Positions 15,715 to 24,306 of a DNA stretch of 64,000 nucleotides are shown piece by piece. The stretch's first letter is position 1. Every line of letters begins with the position of its first letter. Under the pieces are notes generated by a model. It ran no database searches, was not told where the DNA came from, and was given only the letters and a program-made list of their open reading frames with translations. The stretch is from Sphingomicrobium flavum (GTDB lineage Bacteria > Pseudomonadota > Alphaproteobacteria > Sphingomonadales > Sphingomonadaceae), in the NCBI RefSeq assembly GCF_024721605.1, contig NZ_CP102630.1:744001-808000 (forward strand). The letters run 5' to 3'. Position numbers and translations under genes: made by a program.

Positions 15715-16289
15715 CCAGTAACGCCTTTGCGCCCATCGACACGGAAATCCGGCAAAAGGCGCAGGATGTCGTCGACTTCTGGTTTGACGAGGTGGGGCCG
15801 CAGGGCTGGTGGAAGAAAAACCCCGATCTGGACGCTTTGTGTGCCCAACGTTGGGGCGAATTGCGCCAGCAGGTGATCGATGAGGAGGGCAAGGTGTGGC
15901 GTGAGGGGCCGCGGCGGATTTTGGCGGCGGTGATCATGCTGGACCAGTTTTCGCGCAATATGTTTCGCGGCAGTCCGAAGGCGTTCGAGGCGGATGCGCT
16001 GGCGCGGCGGCTGACGCGGCGGGCGATTGCCAAGGGGTGGGATGTGCGGATGGAAAAGGAGCATCGCCAGTTCCTTTATATGCCGCTGATGCATTCGGAA
16101 GATCTGGACGATCAGGATGAGAGCGTGCGGCTGTTCGATGCGTTGAGCGAGGGCGGGCGCGACAAGTTTGCGCACCTGCACCGTCAGCAGATCGTCGATT
16201 TCGGCCGGTTCCCGGGGCGCAATGCGGCGCTGGGGCGCGAGAGCACGCCGGAGGAATTGGTGGCGTTAGAGGGTGGGGCGGCGTTTTAG
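15711..16289 (+). CDS. DUF924 family protein
   Basis: A 192-residue helical protein of a conserved family of unknown function. Recognisable features are the N-terminal VVDFWFDEVGPQGWWKKNP, RILAAVIMLDQFSRNMFRGSPKAFEADALA and EKEHRQFLYMPLMHSEDLDDQ. The repeat-like helices recall TPR folds. Start and stop of the neighbouring kinase overlap by four bases, suggesting joint expression. Confidence 0.88.
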   Translation: MTSNAFAPIDTEIRQKAQDVVDFWFDEVGPQGWWKKNPDLDALCAQRWGELRQQVIDEEGKVWREGPRRILAAVIMLDQFSRNMFRGSPKAFEADALARRLTRRAIAKGWDVRMEKEHRQFLYMPLMHSEDLDDQDESVRLFDALSEGGRDKFAHLHRQQIVDFGRFPGRNAALGRESTPEELVALEGGAAF

Positions 16290-16294
16290 CTCGA

Positions 16295-16903
16295 CTAAAA
16301 GACGTTGCGCTTTTCAGTATCGGCAAGTTCGAAACCGAGACGAGCAGCGGCACCATCAACGTAGGTGCAAAGAATGGCTTCCTCGTCCGCGCGAATTTCC
16401 TGCGCTAACGGATGTTCATAACGATCCACCGTTTGTCCGTACGGCTCGACTTTGGCAGCGCAAACATTGGTCAGTATCGTGTCTTCAATGCAGCGCCGCA
16501 AAAACCTCAATTCATATGGTGAAAAGTCCTCGCTGAGATTTTCCGCGACAGCCCAAAAATAGCCTTCATCGACGTAATCGCGGCGCCGAAATTCCATCGT
16601 TTCGTAGCCTTCAAGCAATGCCTTTTGTTGGGGCGTGCCTTGCTTGCCGAAATATGACGGGAAAAGATCCTCAGCCTCATATCCGCATTCACTGCCGCCT
16701 TCAGGCATAGCGATCGTCAGGAACAACTTGTGGTCGTCGATGGTCTCTCGATATGATTCTACTAGACGGTGAGCGTCTAGTGGAAAATCTTCGAACTGGT
16801 GATCAGCCTTTGCGGCCAAGGCCAGCGCGGCAACGATTGGCCCGCCAAGCCAGCCAATTGTCAGCAGCGATGCGCTGATGGCTACACGTTTTGCCCACTT
16901 CAT
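16295..16903 (-). CDS. Hypothetical protein with an N-terminal membrane anchor
   Basis: A 202-residue protein I do not recognise. One hydrophobic helix (about 6-31, VAISASLLTIGWLGGPIVAALALAA) could be an uncleaved signal or anchor, so the acidic remainder is probably periplasmic. Four cysteines (SECGYE, RRCIED, NVCAAK, ILCTYV) could form two disulfides. The coding sequence is lower in GC than its neighbours, with many TTC/GAA/AAT/TTG codons. It is convergent with the DUF924 gene. It may be a recent acquisition. Confidence 0.65.
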   Translation of the reverse strand: MKWAKRVAISASLLTIGWLGGPIVAALALAAKADHQFEDFPLDAHRLVESYRETIDDHKLFLTIAMPEGGSECGYEAEDLFPSYFGKQGTPQQKALLEGYETMEFRRRDYVDEGYFWAVAENLSEDFSPYELRFLRRCIEDTILTNVCAAKVEPYGQTVDRYEHPLAQEIRADEEAILCTYVDGAAARLGFELADTEKRNVF

Positions 16904-17128
16904 CTTAAACGCTCCTCAAATGAGATAATGTTACATAACTGCAGCAGCAGTTTATTGAAAGAGGCGAGTGAATATTGCTCCCTCTTGACCTCCCTCTCCA
17001 TCGCCTCTAGAGGCGCGCTCGTCGATTAGAACGACAGATTGAGAACCGCAGCGCTTGAAACGCGCACGCTGGCCGACGAGGTTTCGTCCGCCGGCGTTTC
17101 TTGCGTTACGGTCTGGTGTTTTGATCAC

Positions 17129-17156
17129 GCCCCTCGACTTCGCTCGGGACGAACGG
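17129..17156 (+). repeat. Dispersed palindromic repeat before ffh
   Basis: CCCCTCGACTTCGCTCGGG followed by ACGAACGG resembles a repeat often seen between sphingomonad genes. It lies in the likely ffh leader. The rest of the 16904-17180 gap shows only an AT-rich stretch near 16920-16960, which may hold the promoter of the minus-strand hypothetical. Confidence 0.45.
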
Positions 17157-17180
17157 AGGAGGGGGCAATGGGAGAAGTGA

Positions 17181-18623
17181 ATGTTTGACAGTCTGAGCGA
17201 TCGCCTTTCGGGTGTATTCGACAAGCTTCGCGGTCGCGGTGCTTTGTCGGAAGCCGATGTGCGTTCGGCCATGCGCGAAGTGCGTGTGGCGCTGCTCGAG
17301 GCTGATGTTGCGCTGCCGGTGGCGCGCGACTTTGTCGAACAGGTCACCGAGCGCGCGGTGGGTGAGGAAGTCATCCGCTCGATCACGCCGGGGCAGATGG
17401 TCGTCAAGATCGTCAATGACGCGCTCATTGAATTGCTGGGCAGCGAGAATGCCGAGCTGAACCTTAACGTGAGCCCGCCCGCCGTCATCATGATGGTTGG
17501 TCTGCAGGGCTCGGGTAAAACCACCACCACGGCCAAGCTGGCCAAGCGCCTCAAGGAAAAAGACCGCAAGAAGGTCCTGATGGCCAGCCTCGACGTTGCC
17601 CGCCCGGCAGCGCAGGAGCAGCTGGCCGTGCTGGGTCGGCAGGCGGAGGTCGACACGCTGCCCATCGTCGCTGGCCAGACGCCGCCTGATATTGCCAAGC
17701 GGGCGCTCGAGAGTGCGCGCCTGCAGGGCTATGACGTGGTCATGCTGGATACGGCGGGCCGCCTGCATGTCGACCAGCAGCTGATGGACGAGATGAATGC
17801 GGTGGCAACGGCCTCAAAGCCTGCCGAAACGCTGCTCGTCGTCGATAGTTTGACCGGTCAGGACGCGGTCAATGTTGCCAAGGGCTTTGGCGAGCAGGTT
17901 GAGCTGACCGGTGTGGTGCTGACCCGGATGGACGGTGATGCGCGCGGCGGTGCGGCGCTGTCCATGCGCAAGGTTACGGGCAAGCCGATCAAATTTGCCG
18001 GTACGGGCGAGGGCCTCGATGCGATCGAGCCTTTCCATCCCGACCGTGTTGCCGGACGCATCCTGGGCATGGGCGATGTCGTCAGCCTCGTCGAAAAGGC
18101 CGCCGAGACGGTCAAGATGGAAGATGCCGAGCGTCTTGCCAAGAAAATGGAGAAGGGGAAGTTCGATCTCGACGACCTCCGCCTCCAGATCAAGCAGATG
18201 CAGGCGATGGGCGGACTTGGCGCGCTGGCCAAGATGATGCCCGGCATGAAGGGCATGAAGCAGGCCGGTGATGTGGACGAGAAGGCGCTGGGGCGGCTGG
18301 AAGCGATGATGAGCTCGATGACTGCGGATGAACGCGCGCGGCCCAAGCTGATCAACGCCAAGCGTAAAATCCGGATCGCCAAGGGTTCGGGCACGACCGT
18401 TCAGGATGTGAACAAGCTCCTCAAGATGCATCAGCAGATGGAGGGGGCGATGAAGAAGATCAAGAAAATGGGCGGCCTCGGCAAGCTCGCCGCGATGTTT
18501 GGCGGGGGCGGGGGGATGCCCGGTATGGATGGCGGCCAATTGCCGCAGGGGCTTCCGGGGCTTGGTGGCCCCGGTGCGCCGCAGGGCCTTCCGCCCGGTT
18601 TTGACAAATTTTCAAAGAAATAA
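17181..18623 (+). CDS. ffh: Signal recognition particle protein Ffh
   Basis: GTPase that binds signal sequences and 4.5S RNA and delivers ribosomes to FtsY. The 480-residue protein has an N domain, a G domain with GLQGSGKTT (107-115), DTAGRLHVD and TRMDGDARGG, and a methionine-rich M domain from about 300 (LQIKQMQAMGGLGALAKMMPGMKGM). It ends in a glycine-rich tail. GGAG just upstream supports the start. It is followed by rpsP with 27 bases between, as in many alphaproteobacteria. The 4.5S RNA gene is not in the window. Confidence 0.97.
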   Translation: MFDSLSDRLSGVFDKLRGRGALSEADVRSAMREVRVALLEADVALPVARDFVEQVTERAVGEEVIRSITPGQMVVKIVNDALIELLGSENAELNLNVSPPAVIMMVGLQGSGKTTTTAKLAKRLKEKDRKKVLMASLDVARPAAQEQLAVLGRQAEVDTLPIVAGQTPPDIAKRALESARLQGYDVVMLDTAGRLHVDQQLMDEMNAVATASKPAETLLVVDSLTGQDAVNVAKGFGEQVELTGVVLTRMDGDARGGAALSMRKVTGKPIKFAGTGEGLDAIEPFHPDRVAGRILGMGDVVSLVEKAAETVKMEDAERLAKKMEKGKFDLDDLRLQIKQMQAMGGLGALAKMMPGMKGMKQAGDVDEKALGRLEAMMSSMTADERARPKLINAKRKIRIAKGSGTTVQDVNKLLKMHQQMEGAMKKIKKMGGLGKLAAMFGGGGGMPGMDGGQLPQGLPGLGGPGAPQGLPPGFDKFSKK

Positions 18624-18650
18624 CGCACTTACTTAAGAAGGAATATAATC

Positions 18651-19172
18651 ATGGCAGTTGCAATTCGTCTCGCCCGTGGTGGCGCCAAGAAGCGGCCCTA
18701 TTACCGCATCGTCGTGGCCGACAGCCGTCGTTCGCGCGACGGCAAGTTCATCGAGCGCGTGGGTTCGTACAACCCACTGCTTTCCAAGGATGATCCCGAG
18801 CGCGTGAAGCTCGACCAGGACCGTATCCGTCACTGGCTGAGCGTTGGTGCGCAGCCGTCCGACCGCGTGCTTCGCTTCCTCGACGCCGCTGGTCTGGCCG
18901 AGCGTCCGGCCCGCAACAACCCCAACAAGGGCGAACCCGGCCAGAATGCCAAGGATCGCGCCGAGAGCAAGGCCGCCAAGGAAGCCGAAGCTGCTGAAGC
19001 TGCCAAGGCTGCTGAAGAAGCACCGGCCGAAGAAGAAGTCGTGGTGGAAGAAGCTGCGGCTGAAGAAGCTGCTGCTGAAGCACCTGCGGAAGAGGCTGCG
19101 GCTGAAGAAGCTCCCGCTGAAGAAGCACCGGCTGAAGAAGCTGCTGCTGACGACGCCGAAAAGGCCGAATAA
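18651..19172 (+). CDS. rpsP: 30S ribosomal protein S16 with a long acidic Ala/Glu tail
   Basis: Assembly protein of the 30S subunit. The S16 fold occupies about residues 1-85 ([39 protein letters not shown]). E. coli S16 is only about 82 residues, but here 90 more follow, built from [15 protein letters not shown] units. At DNA level these are near-repeats of GCTGAAGAAGC. AAGGA at 18637-18641 is the ribosome-binding site. Start of the conserved rpsP-rimM-trmD-rplS order. Confidence 0.97.
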   Translation: MAVAIRLARGGAKKRPYYRIVVADSRRSRDGKFIERVGSYNPLLSKDDPERVKLDQDRIRHWLSVGAQPSDRVLRFLDAAGLAERPARNNPNKGEPGQNAKDRAESKAAKEAEAAEAAKAAEEAPAEEEVVVEEAAAEEAAAEAPAEEAAAEEAPAEEAPAEEAAADDAEKAE

Positions 19173-19177
19173 TCGCC

Positions 19178-19684
19178 ATGACCACACCGGCGGCGGAGGA
19201 GAAGCGCGTGGCGCTCGCCGCCGTCGCCGGTGCGCATGGGATCAAGGGCGAGCTTCGGCTCAAGCTGTTTGCCGAAGGGCTGGACAGCCTGAAGGGCGCG
19301 AAGACGCTCTATCTGGGCGGGGAGAAGCGCAAGCTCGTCTCCGTCCGCGCTGGCGGCAAGGCCGTCATTGCCCGCTTCGAAGGGGTCGCGGATCGTACAG
19401 CGGCCGAGGGGCTGCGCGGCAGCCTGATCGAAGTGGAGCGCGAGGCGCTGCCCGCGCTGGAAGAGGGCGAATATTATTTCTCCGACCTGGTGGGGCTACC
19501 CGTCGTCGATGATGGCGGCGCTGCCATCGGCACGGTCGTGACGGTCGAGAATTTCGGCGCGTCGGACATCATCGAGATCGAAAAGCCCGGTGGGAAGCGC
19601 TTCATGGTCCCGCTCATCCCTGCGGCGGTGCCCGAATGGGATCATGAAAAGCTGGTCGTTTCCGCCGATTTCGTGGATGGTTAG
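19178..19684 (+). CDS. rimM: 16S rRNA processing protein RimM
   Basis: Assists maturation of the 30S head and binds S19. The 168-residue protein has the N-terminal RimM barrel (VALAAVAGAHGIKGELRLK) and a PRC-barrel (EYYFSDLVGLPVVDDGG, FMVPLIPAAVPEWD). It begins five bases after rpsP with little ribosome-binding site, so it probably depends on rpsP translation. Confidence 0.95.
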   Translation: MTTPAAEEKRVALAAVAGAHGIKGELRLKLFAEGLDSLKGAKTLYLGGEKRKLVSVRAGGKAVIARFEGVADRTAAEGLRGSLIEVEREALPALEEGEYYFSDLVGLPVVDDGGAAIGTVVTVENFGASDIIEIEKPGGKRFMVPLIPAAVPEWDHEKLVVSADFVDG

Positions 19685-19687
19685 GGA

Positions 19688-20641
19688 ATGACAATGCTTC
19701 CCGTCGCCATTTGCCAGGCCAAGCCCGTCCCGCTGCATATCGATAGCGGGATCGACAAGGCGGTGGAGCTGACCAAGGCGGCGATTGCGGACGGTGCCAG
19801 GCTGGTGGCCTTTGGCGAGACGTTCCTGGGCGGTTATCCCGTCTGGATGGACGAGGCGCCGGGCGGGGCGCTGTGGGATGATGCCGGATCCAAGGCGCTG
19901 CACCGGATCCTGATGGAGCAGGCGGTGGTGACGGGCGATGAACGCTTGGCGCCGCTGCAGGCCCTGTGCGACGATCATGAGGCAATGATCTCGATCGGGG
20001 CACACGAGCGGGTGCGCTCCAGCCTTTACAACAACCAGCTGTTGTTCCGACCGGGCCAGGCACCGCTCGATCATCGCAAGCTGGTGCCGACGCATGGCGA
20101 GCGGCTTGTGTGGATGCGGGGCGACGGGTCAACGCTGGGCGTGCATGATGCGGGCGCGGCGAAGGTCGGCAATCTCATCTGCTGGGAGCATTGGATGCCG
20201 CTGGCGCGCGCGGCGATGCATAATTTGCAGGAAAATGTGCATGTCGCGGCCTGGCCGACGGTGCGCGAGACCTATGCCATCGCTTCGCGCCATTATGCCT
20301 TTGAAGGGCGGTGCTTCGTGCTGGCGGCGGGGCTGGTGCAGGACAAGGCCGATGTGCTGGACGGGCTGGAGCGGTGCGGCGGCCATGACGCGGCGCGCGC
20401 GCTGATCGATGCGATCCCCGGCGACGTCCTCAACCGCGGCGGCAGCATGATCATCGCGCCCGATGCGACGGTGCTGGCCGAGGCGGGTGAGGGCGAGGAG
20501 ACGATCCATGCCCAGCTCGATCTTGCGCAGAGCGATGCGGAACTGGCGAGCCTTGATACGGACGGCCATTATAGCCGCCCCGACATCTTCACGCTGGATG
20601 TGAACACCGCGCCGCAGCAGGGCGTGCGCTGGGGCGACTAG
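19688..20641 (+). CDS. Nitrilase-family carbon-nitrogen hydrolase
   Basis: Predicted to hydrolyse an organic nitrile to acid and ammonia. The catalytic triad is visible: Glu44 ([10 protein letters not shown]), Lys131 (HRKLVPT) and Cys165 (ICWEHWMPL). The CWEHWMP and GGYP contexts are those of true nitrilases, not amidases. It is 317 residues long, slightly short of the usual 330-350. It lies three bases behind rimM, inside what is normally the rimM-trmD junction, so it is probably read from the ribosomal promoter. Its last bases overlap the convergent reductase gene. Confidence 0.88.
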   Translation: MTMLPVAICQAKPVPLHIDSGIDKAVELTKAAIADGARLVAFGETFLGGYPVWMDEAPGGALWDDAGSKALHRILMEQAVVTGDERLAPLQALCDDHEAMISIGAHERVRSSLYNNQLLFRPGQAPLDHRKLVPTHGERLVWMRGDGSTLGVHDAGAAKVGNLICWEHWMPLARAAMHNLQENVHVAAWPTVRETYAIASRHYAFEGRCFVLAAGLVQDKADVLDGLERCGGHDAARALIDAIPGDVLNRGGSMIIAPDATVLAEAGEGEETIHAQLDLAQSDAELASLDTDGHYSRPDIFTLDVNTAPQQGVRWGD

Positions 20642-21564
20642 CGCCTGAGCGGGCGCTCTTTGGCGAGATCGTTGCGCATGGCGGTGCTGGCGACGCCGCC
20701 CTGGCCCATGGCGTTGGAGATCTGGTCAAGGCCAATCACCACGTCGCCGGCGGCATAAAGGCCATCGACGCTGCAGCGCTGGTGATGATCGGTGAGGATG
20801 CACTCATTGCCCTTCAGCTCCGCGCCGACCATTTCTGCGAGCTGGGTGTGGGTATCGGAGCCCAGGGCGGGGTAGATGGAGGTAAATTGCATCACCTTGT
20901 CATCGGCAGTGGTGACGCAGATGCAGTCGTCCGAGGGATCGATCGCCTCGATGGGGCCGTCGACGGTGTCGATCCCGGCATCGGCCAGCTTGGCGCGTAA
21001 TTCATCATCGAGCTCGTGCGGGCCATCGGGGGCGATCAGCGTCAGCTTGGCGGTATAGCCGCGGATGAAGATGGCCTCCATCGCGCCATGCTCGCCCGTG
21101 CCGATCACGCCGACGGCCTTGTCGGTGACTTCATAGCCATCGCAGATCGGGCAATAGCGGATCAACCCCTTGGCCATGGCGGCGTCATGGGTTTCCTTAT
21201 CGATCATGGGCGGGCGGCGATTGGTGACGCCGGTGGCGAGCAATACGGTGCGCGCCTCGACCGGGCCCGATCCCCATTCGGCGCAGAAATTGCCATTCTC
21301 CAACTTGTCGAGGCGGGTAACCTTGCCGTCCTTGATCTCCGCGCCATAGCGGATCGCCTGTTCCTTCATCCGATCGAGCAATTCCTGCCCGTTGATCCCA
21401 TCGGGGAAGCCGGCATGATTGTGGCTAGTGGGAATCCACTTGGCGCGGCTGTCACCGCCATCGATGATCCACGTGTCGAGATAGTAGCGGGCGAGGTAGA
21501 TGGCTGCCGTCAACCCGGCAGGGCCAGCACCGATGACGAGGCAATCGAGGGGCTTTTCACGCAT
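20638..21564 (-). CDS. Thioredoxin-reductase-like FAD oxidoreductase
   Basis: A 308-residue pyridine-nucleotide flavoprotein. The FAD site is [19 protein letters not shown] (10-28), the NAD(P) site [13 protein letters not shown], and the second FAD motif [10 protein letters not shown] redox pair Cys138-Cys141 occurs as CPICDG, where thioredoxin reductase has CATCDG. The C-terminus lacks the full thioredoxin-binding pattern, so the electron acceptor may differ. It is oriented against the surrounding trmD-type operon. Not the housekeeping trxB with certainty. Confidence 0.85.
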   Translation of the reverse strand: MREKPLDCLVIGAGPAGLTAAIYLARYYLDTWIIDGGDSRAKWIPTSHNHAGFPDGINGQELLDRMKEQAIRYGAEIKDGKVTRLDKLENGNFCAEWGSGPVEARTVLLATGVTNRRPPMIDKETHDAAMAKGLIRYCPICDGYEVTDKAVGVIGTGEHGAMEAIFIRGYTAKLTLIAPDGPHELDDELRAKLADAGIDTVDGPIEAIDPSDDCICVTTADDKVMQFTSIYPALGSDTHTQLAEMVGAELKGNECILTDHHQRCSVDGLYAAGDVVIGLDQISNAMGQGGVASTAMRNDLAKERPLRR

Positions 21565-21620
21565 GAAGGCTCAATGCGCCCTTTGCGGCGATGTTCCGCC
21601 GTGCGGGCCTACAGCGTCTC

Positions 21621-21707
21621 CCGCTCACCCTGAGCCTGTCGAAGGGTCAGCGAAGGCGGTGACGCTGGTGCAGCCGCTGAGGCTTCGACTACGCTCAGCC
21701 TGAGCGG
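21621..21707 (+). repeat. Inverted pair of dispersed repeats before trmD
   Basis: CCGCTCACCCTGAGCCTGTC-GAAGG begins at 21621. Its relative CTTCGACTACGCTCAGCC-TGAGCGG ends at 21707 on the opposite strand, about 35 bases away. The two share CCGCTCA, TGAGC and TCGAAG. They lie between the divergent reductase and trmD genes. Confidence 0.65.
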
Positions 21708-21748
21708 ATGGGTGGTGGTGTGCGATATGTTGGGCTAATGGCGCTGCC

Positions 21749-22480
21749 ATGACTTTTCGCGCTTCCATTCTGACGCTTTACCCCGACATGTTTCCGGGAC
21801 CGCTGGGCACGTCGCTGGCCGGGCGGGCGCTGGAGGAGGGGAAATGGGCGCTGGATGTGACCAACATCCGCGATTTCGCCGTGGACAAGCACAAGACGGT
21901 GGATGACACGCCGGCCGGTGGCGGAGCGGGGATGGTGCTGCGCTGCGATGTGCTCGCCGCCGCTCTGGACAGCGTGGCCGACGGGCGGCCGACGCTGGCG
22001 ATGAGCCCGCGTGGCAAGCCGTTGACGCAGGCACGGGTGCGCGAACTTTCGGCGGGCGAGGGGGCGATCATCCTGTGTGGCCGCTTCGAGGGATTTGACG
22101 AGCGCATCTTCGAGGCGCGCGATGTCGAACCGGTGTCGATTGGTGACTATATCCTGTCGGGCGGAGAACTGGGCGCGATGGTGGTTCTGGACGCTTGCAT
22201 TCGCCTGCTCGACGGGGTAATGGGCGCGGCCTCCAGCGGTGAGGATGAGAGTTTCGAAACCGGACTTCTCGAATATCCGCATTATACCCGACCTCAAGAA
22301 TGGGAAGGGCGCACGATCCCCGAAGTGCTGCGATCTGGGGATCATGCGAAGATTGCCGCTTGGCGCAAGGCCAGGGCAATCGAAGATACAAGGCTAAGGC
22401 GGCCTGACCTTTGGCAAGCTCATGGGGAGCTTGCGGGACAGTCGCCCTCTGGTGTGCAGCGGGAAAAGAAGAAAGATTAG
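21749..22480 (+). CDS. trmD: tRNA (guanine-37-N1)-methyltransferase
   Basis: Methylates G37 of tRNAs to prevent frameshifting. The 243-residue SPOUT enzyme shows [25 protein letters not shown] at the start, [22 protein letters not shown] and the knot region [12 protein letters not shown] then [20 protein letters not shown]. Three bases separate its stop from rplS. The two genes normally follow rimM directly, but here a nitrilase and a reductase intervene. Confidence 0.96.
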   Translation: MTFRASILTLYPDMFPGPLGTSLAGRALEEGKWALDVTNIRDFAVDKHKTVDDTPAGGGAGMVLRCDVLAAALDSVADGRPTLAMSPRGKPLTQARVRELSAGEGAIILCGRFEGFDERIFEARDVEPVSIGDYILSGGELGAMVVLDACIRLLDGVMGAASSGEDESFETGLLEYPHYTRPQEWEGRTIPEVLRSGDHAKIAAWRKARAIEDTRLRRPDLWQAHGELAGQSPSGVQREKKKD

Positions 22481-22483
22481 GTC

Positions 22484-22867
22484 ATGAACCTCATCCAGAC
22501 GCTCGAACAGGAAAGCATCGACGCGCTGACCGCGGAAAAGAGCATTCCGGAATTCCGTCCCGGTGATACGCTGCGCGTTGGCGTGCGCGTGACCGAAGGC
22601 GACCGGACCCGTATCCAGAATTTCGAAGGTGTGTGCATCGCCCGCGCGAACAAGGGCATCGGCAGCAACTTCACCGTCCGCAAGGTCAGCTTCGGCGAAG
22701 GCGTGGAACGCGTATTCCCGCTTTACTCGCCCAACGTCGACAGCATCACCGTCGTCCGCAAGGGCGCCGTGCGTCGCGCCAAGCTTTACTATCTGCGTGG
22801 CCGCACCGGTAAGTCGGCGCGTATCGCAGAGCGCAAGGACAACCGTCCGGCCAAGGGCGAAGCCTAA
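22484..22867 (+). CDS. rplS: 50S ribosomal protein L19
   Basis: Located at the 30S-50S interface. The 127-residue protein shows the family sequence [41 protein letters not shown] and SVER-like [13 protein letters not shown]. It is the last gene of the trmD-type operon and is followed by a strong terminator. Confidence 0.97.
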   Translation: MNLIQTLEQESIDALTAEKSIPEFRPGDTLRVGVRVTEGDRTRIQNFEGVCIARANKGIGSNFTVRKVSFGEGVERVFPLYSPNVDSITVVRKGAVRRAKLYYLRGRTGKSARIAERKDNRPAKGEA

Positions 22868-22895
22868 GGTTTCAGCCTTTACGGCTAGCAAATAG

Positions 22896-22931
22896 AAAGG
22901 GCGTCCGGCTGATGAGGCGGGCGCCCTTTTT
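22896..22931 (+). terminator. Rho-independent terminator after rplS
   Basis: AAAGGGCGTCC (22896-22906) pairs with GGGCGCCCTTT (22919-22929), with one G-U pair, and continues into TTTTT. An open frame of the next gene starts inside it, another reason to use the later start at 22987. Confidence 0.85.
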
Positions 22932-22986
22932 CATTGCCGCAGCGGATAATCTTGGTCAGGATGCTCCATCCTTGGGGGAGGGGCGG

Positions 22987-24231
22987 ATGACGGATCGCAA
23001 CATCGGGCCGGTTGGCTCACAAGGCCGCATCGAGACGATCGACGTGCTGCGCGGCTTTGCCATCCTAGGCATCATCTTTTTCAACATGCCCTACATCTCC
23101 AACGACGCGATGGTCGTGTTTGGCGACATCAGGGCGATCGGCTGGACAAGCGCCGACCAATGGACCTACCGGATCGGCCATGTTTACGGCGCCGACACGA
23201 TGCGCGGCATGCTGCAGATCCTGCTGGGTGCCGGCCTCATGCTGTTCGCCCGCAAGGCCATGGGTGACGATGCGCCGGCCATCTACGGTGATATCTGGAT
23301 TCGGCGGAACCTGTGGCTGGCGATGTTTGGCCTGATCAACGTCTACCTGCTGTTCTGGGTTGGCGACATTCTGTTTTCCTATGCCTTGGCGGCGATCTTG
23401 CTCTTTCCGTTCCGTAAGCTCTCAGCACGTTTCCTGCTTGGCTTGGGTATCGCCTACCTATTCTACAAGATGGTGAATGCAGGGCTGGATTATCGCCAGG
23501 CCGTGGCGGACTATAAGGCGCCAGCGCAAGCGGGCATGCCGGCATTTCCTGACCAGCATAGTCTGCCGTTCGGGCAAATGCGGGCGCAGGGCTTTTTCGG
23601 CGGCCTGGAGGCGTCGGCCAACGGCTGGCGTCAGGCCATCTGGGCCTCGGGCCAAATGATGAGCTGGGTCATCGAGGGCGCCTTCACCATGATGATCGGG
23701 ATGGCCCTGTTCAAATGGGGGCTGGTTCAGGGGGAAGCGTCCAAGCGCTTCTACCTGATGGCGATGATCATCCTCTATGCCTTTGGCCTGAGCGTGCGCT
23801 GGGTGCTGGTCGATCAGGAGATGAATGTCGGGTCAGCGCCCATTTTCCTCGAAACTTTTAAAGCGCCCGCGCGGCTGGCGATGACGCTGGGCCATATCGC
23901 GCTGCTGGTCTGGATTCTCAAAGGGCGCGGGGCGGCGATGCTGGCCTGGCTAAAGGCGCCCGGGCGGATGGCCTTTTCCGTCTATCTTAGCGAATCCTTC
24001 ATTTGCAGCCATATCCTGTTCGCACCCTATGGCTTCGATCTGTGGGCCAAGTTCGGCTGGTTCGAGGGCATGCTCGCCAGCCTCGCAATCATCGCCTTCC
24101 AGGTGGCTTTTGCGCATCTGTGGCTGCGCCATTTTCGCTTCGGGCCGCTCGAATGGGCGTGGCGCTCGCTCACATATTGGCGCAGACAGCCGATCAGGAA
24201 CGCGGATCAGCCTCAACATTACGGGCCATAG
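22987..24231 (+). CDS. DUF418 (YeiB-like) membrane protein
   Basis: A 414-residue multi-helix inner-membrane protein. The N-terminal RIETIDVLRGFAILGIIFFN is the hallmark of the YeiB/acyltransferase-3-like group. The C-terminal DUF418 part contains APGRMAFSVYLSESFICSHI and WLRHFRFGPLEWAWRSLTYW. Function is unproven. Related proteins are thought to transport or modify small molecules at the membrane. GGGGAGG just before the ATG at 22987 sets the start; an upstream frame from 22912 overlaps the rplS terminator. Confidence 0.88.
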   Translation: MTDRNIGPVGSQGRIETIDVLRGFAILGIIFFNMPYISNDAMVVFGDIRAIGWTSADQWTYRIGHVYGADTMRGMLQILLGAGLMLFARKAMGDDAPAIYGDIWIRRNLWLAMFGLINVYLLFWVGDILFSYALAAILLFPFRKLSARFLLGLGIAYLFYKMVNAGLDYRQAVADYKAPAQAGMPAFPDQHSLPFGQMRAQGFFGGLEASANGWRQAIWASGQMMSWVIEGAFTMMIGMALFKWGLVQGEASKRFYLMAMIILYAFGLSVRWVLVDQEMNVGSAPIFLETFKAPARLAMTLGHIALLVWILKGRGAAMLAWLKAPGRMAFSVYLSESFICSHILFAPYGFDLWAKFGWFEGMLASLAIIAFQVAFAHLWLRHFRFGPLEWAWRSLTYWRRQPIRNADQPQHYGP

Positions 24232-24306
24232 CAGCTCTTGCCAGTTCAAAGGGCGTCCGGCATCAGTGCCCGGCCCCGTTCGTTATGCAACTTTCCCGGA
24301 GGAATA

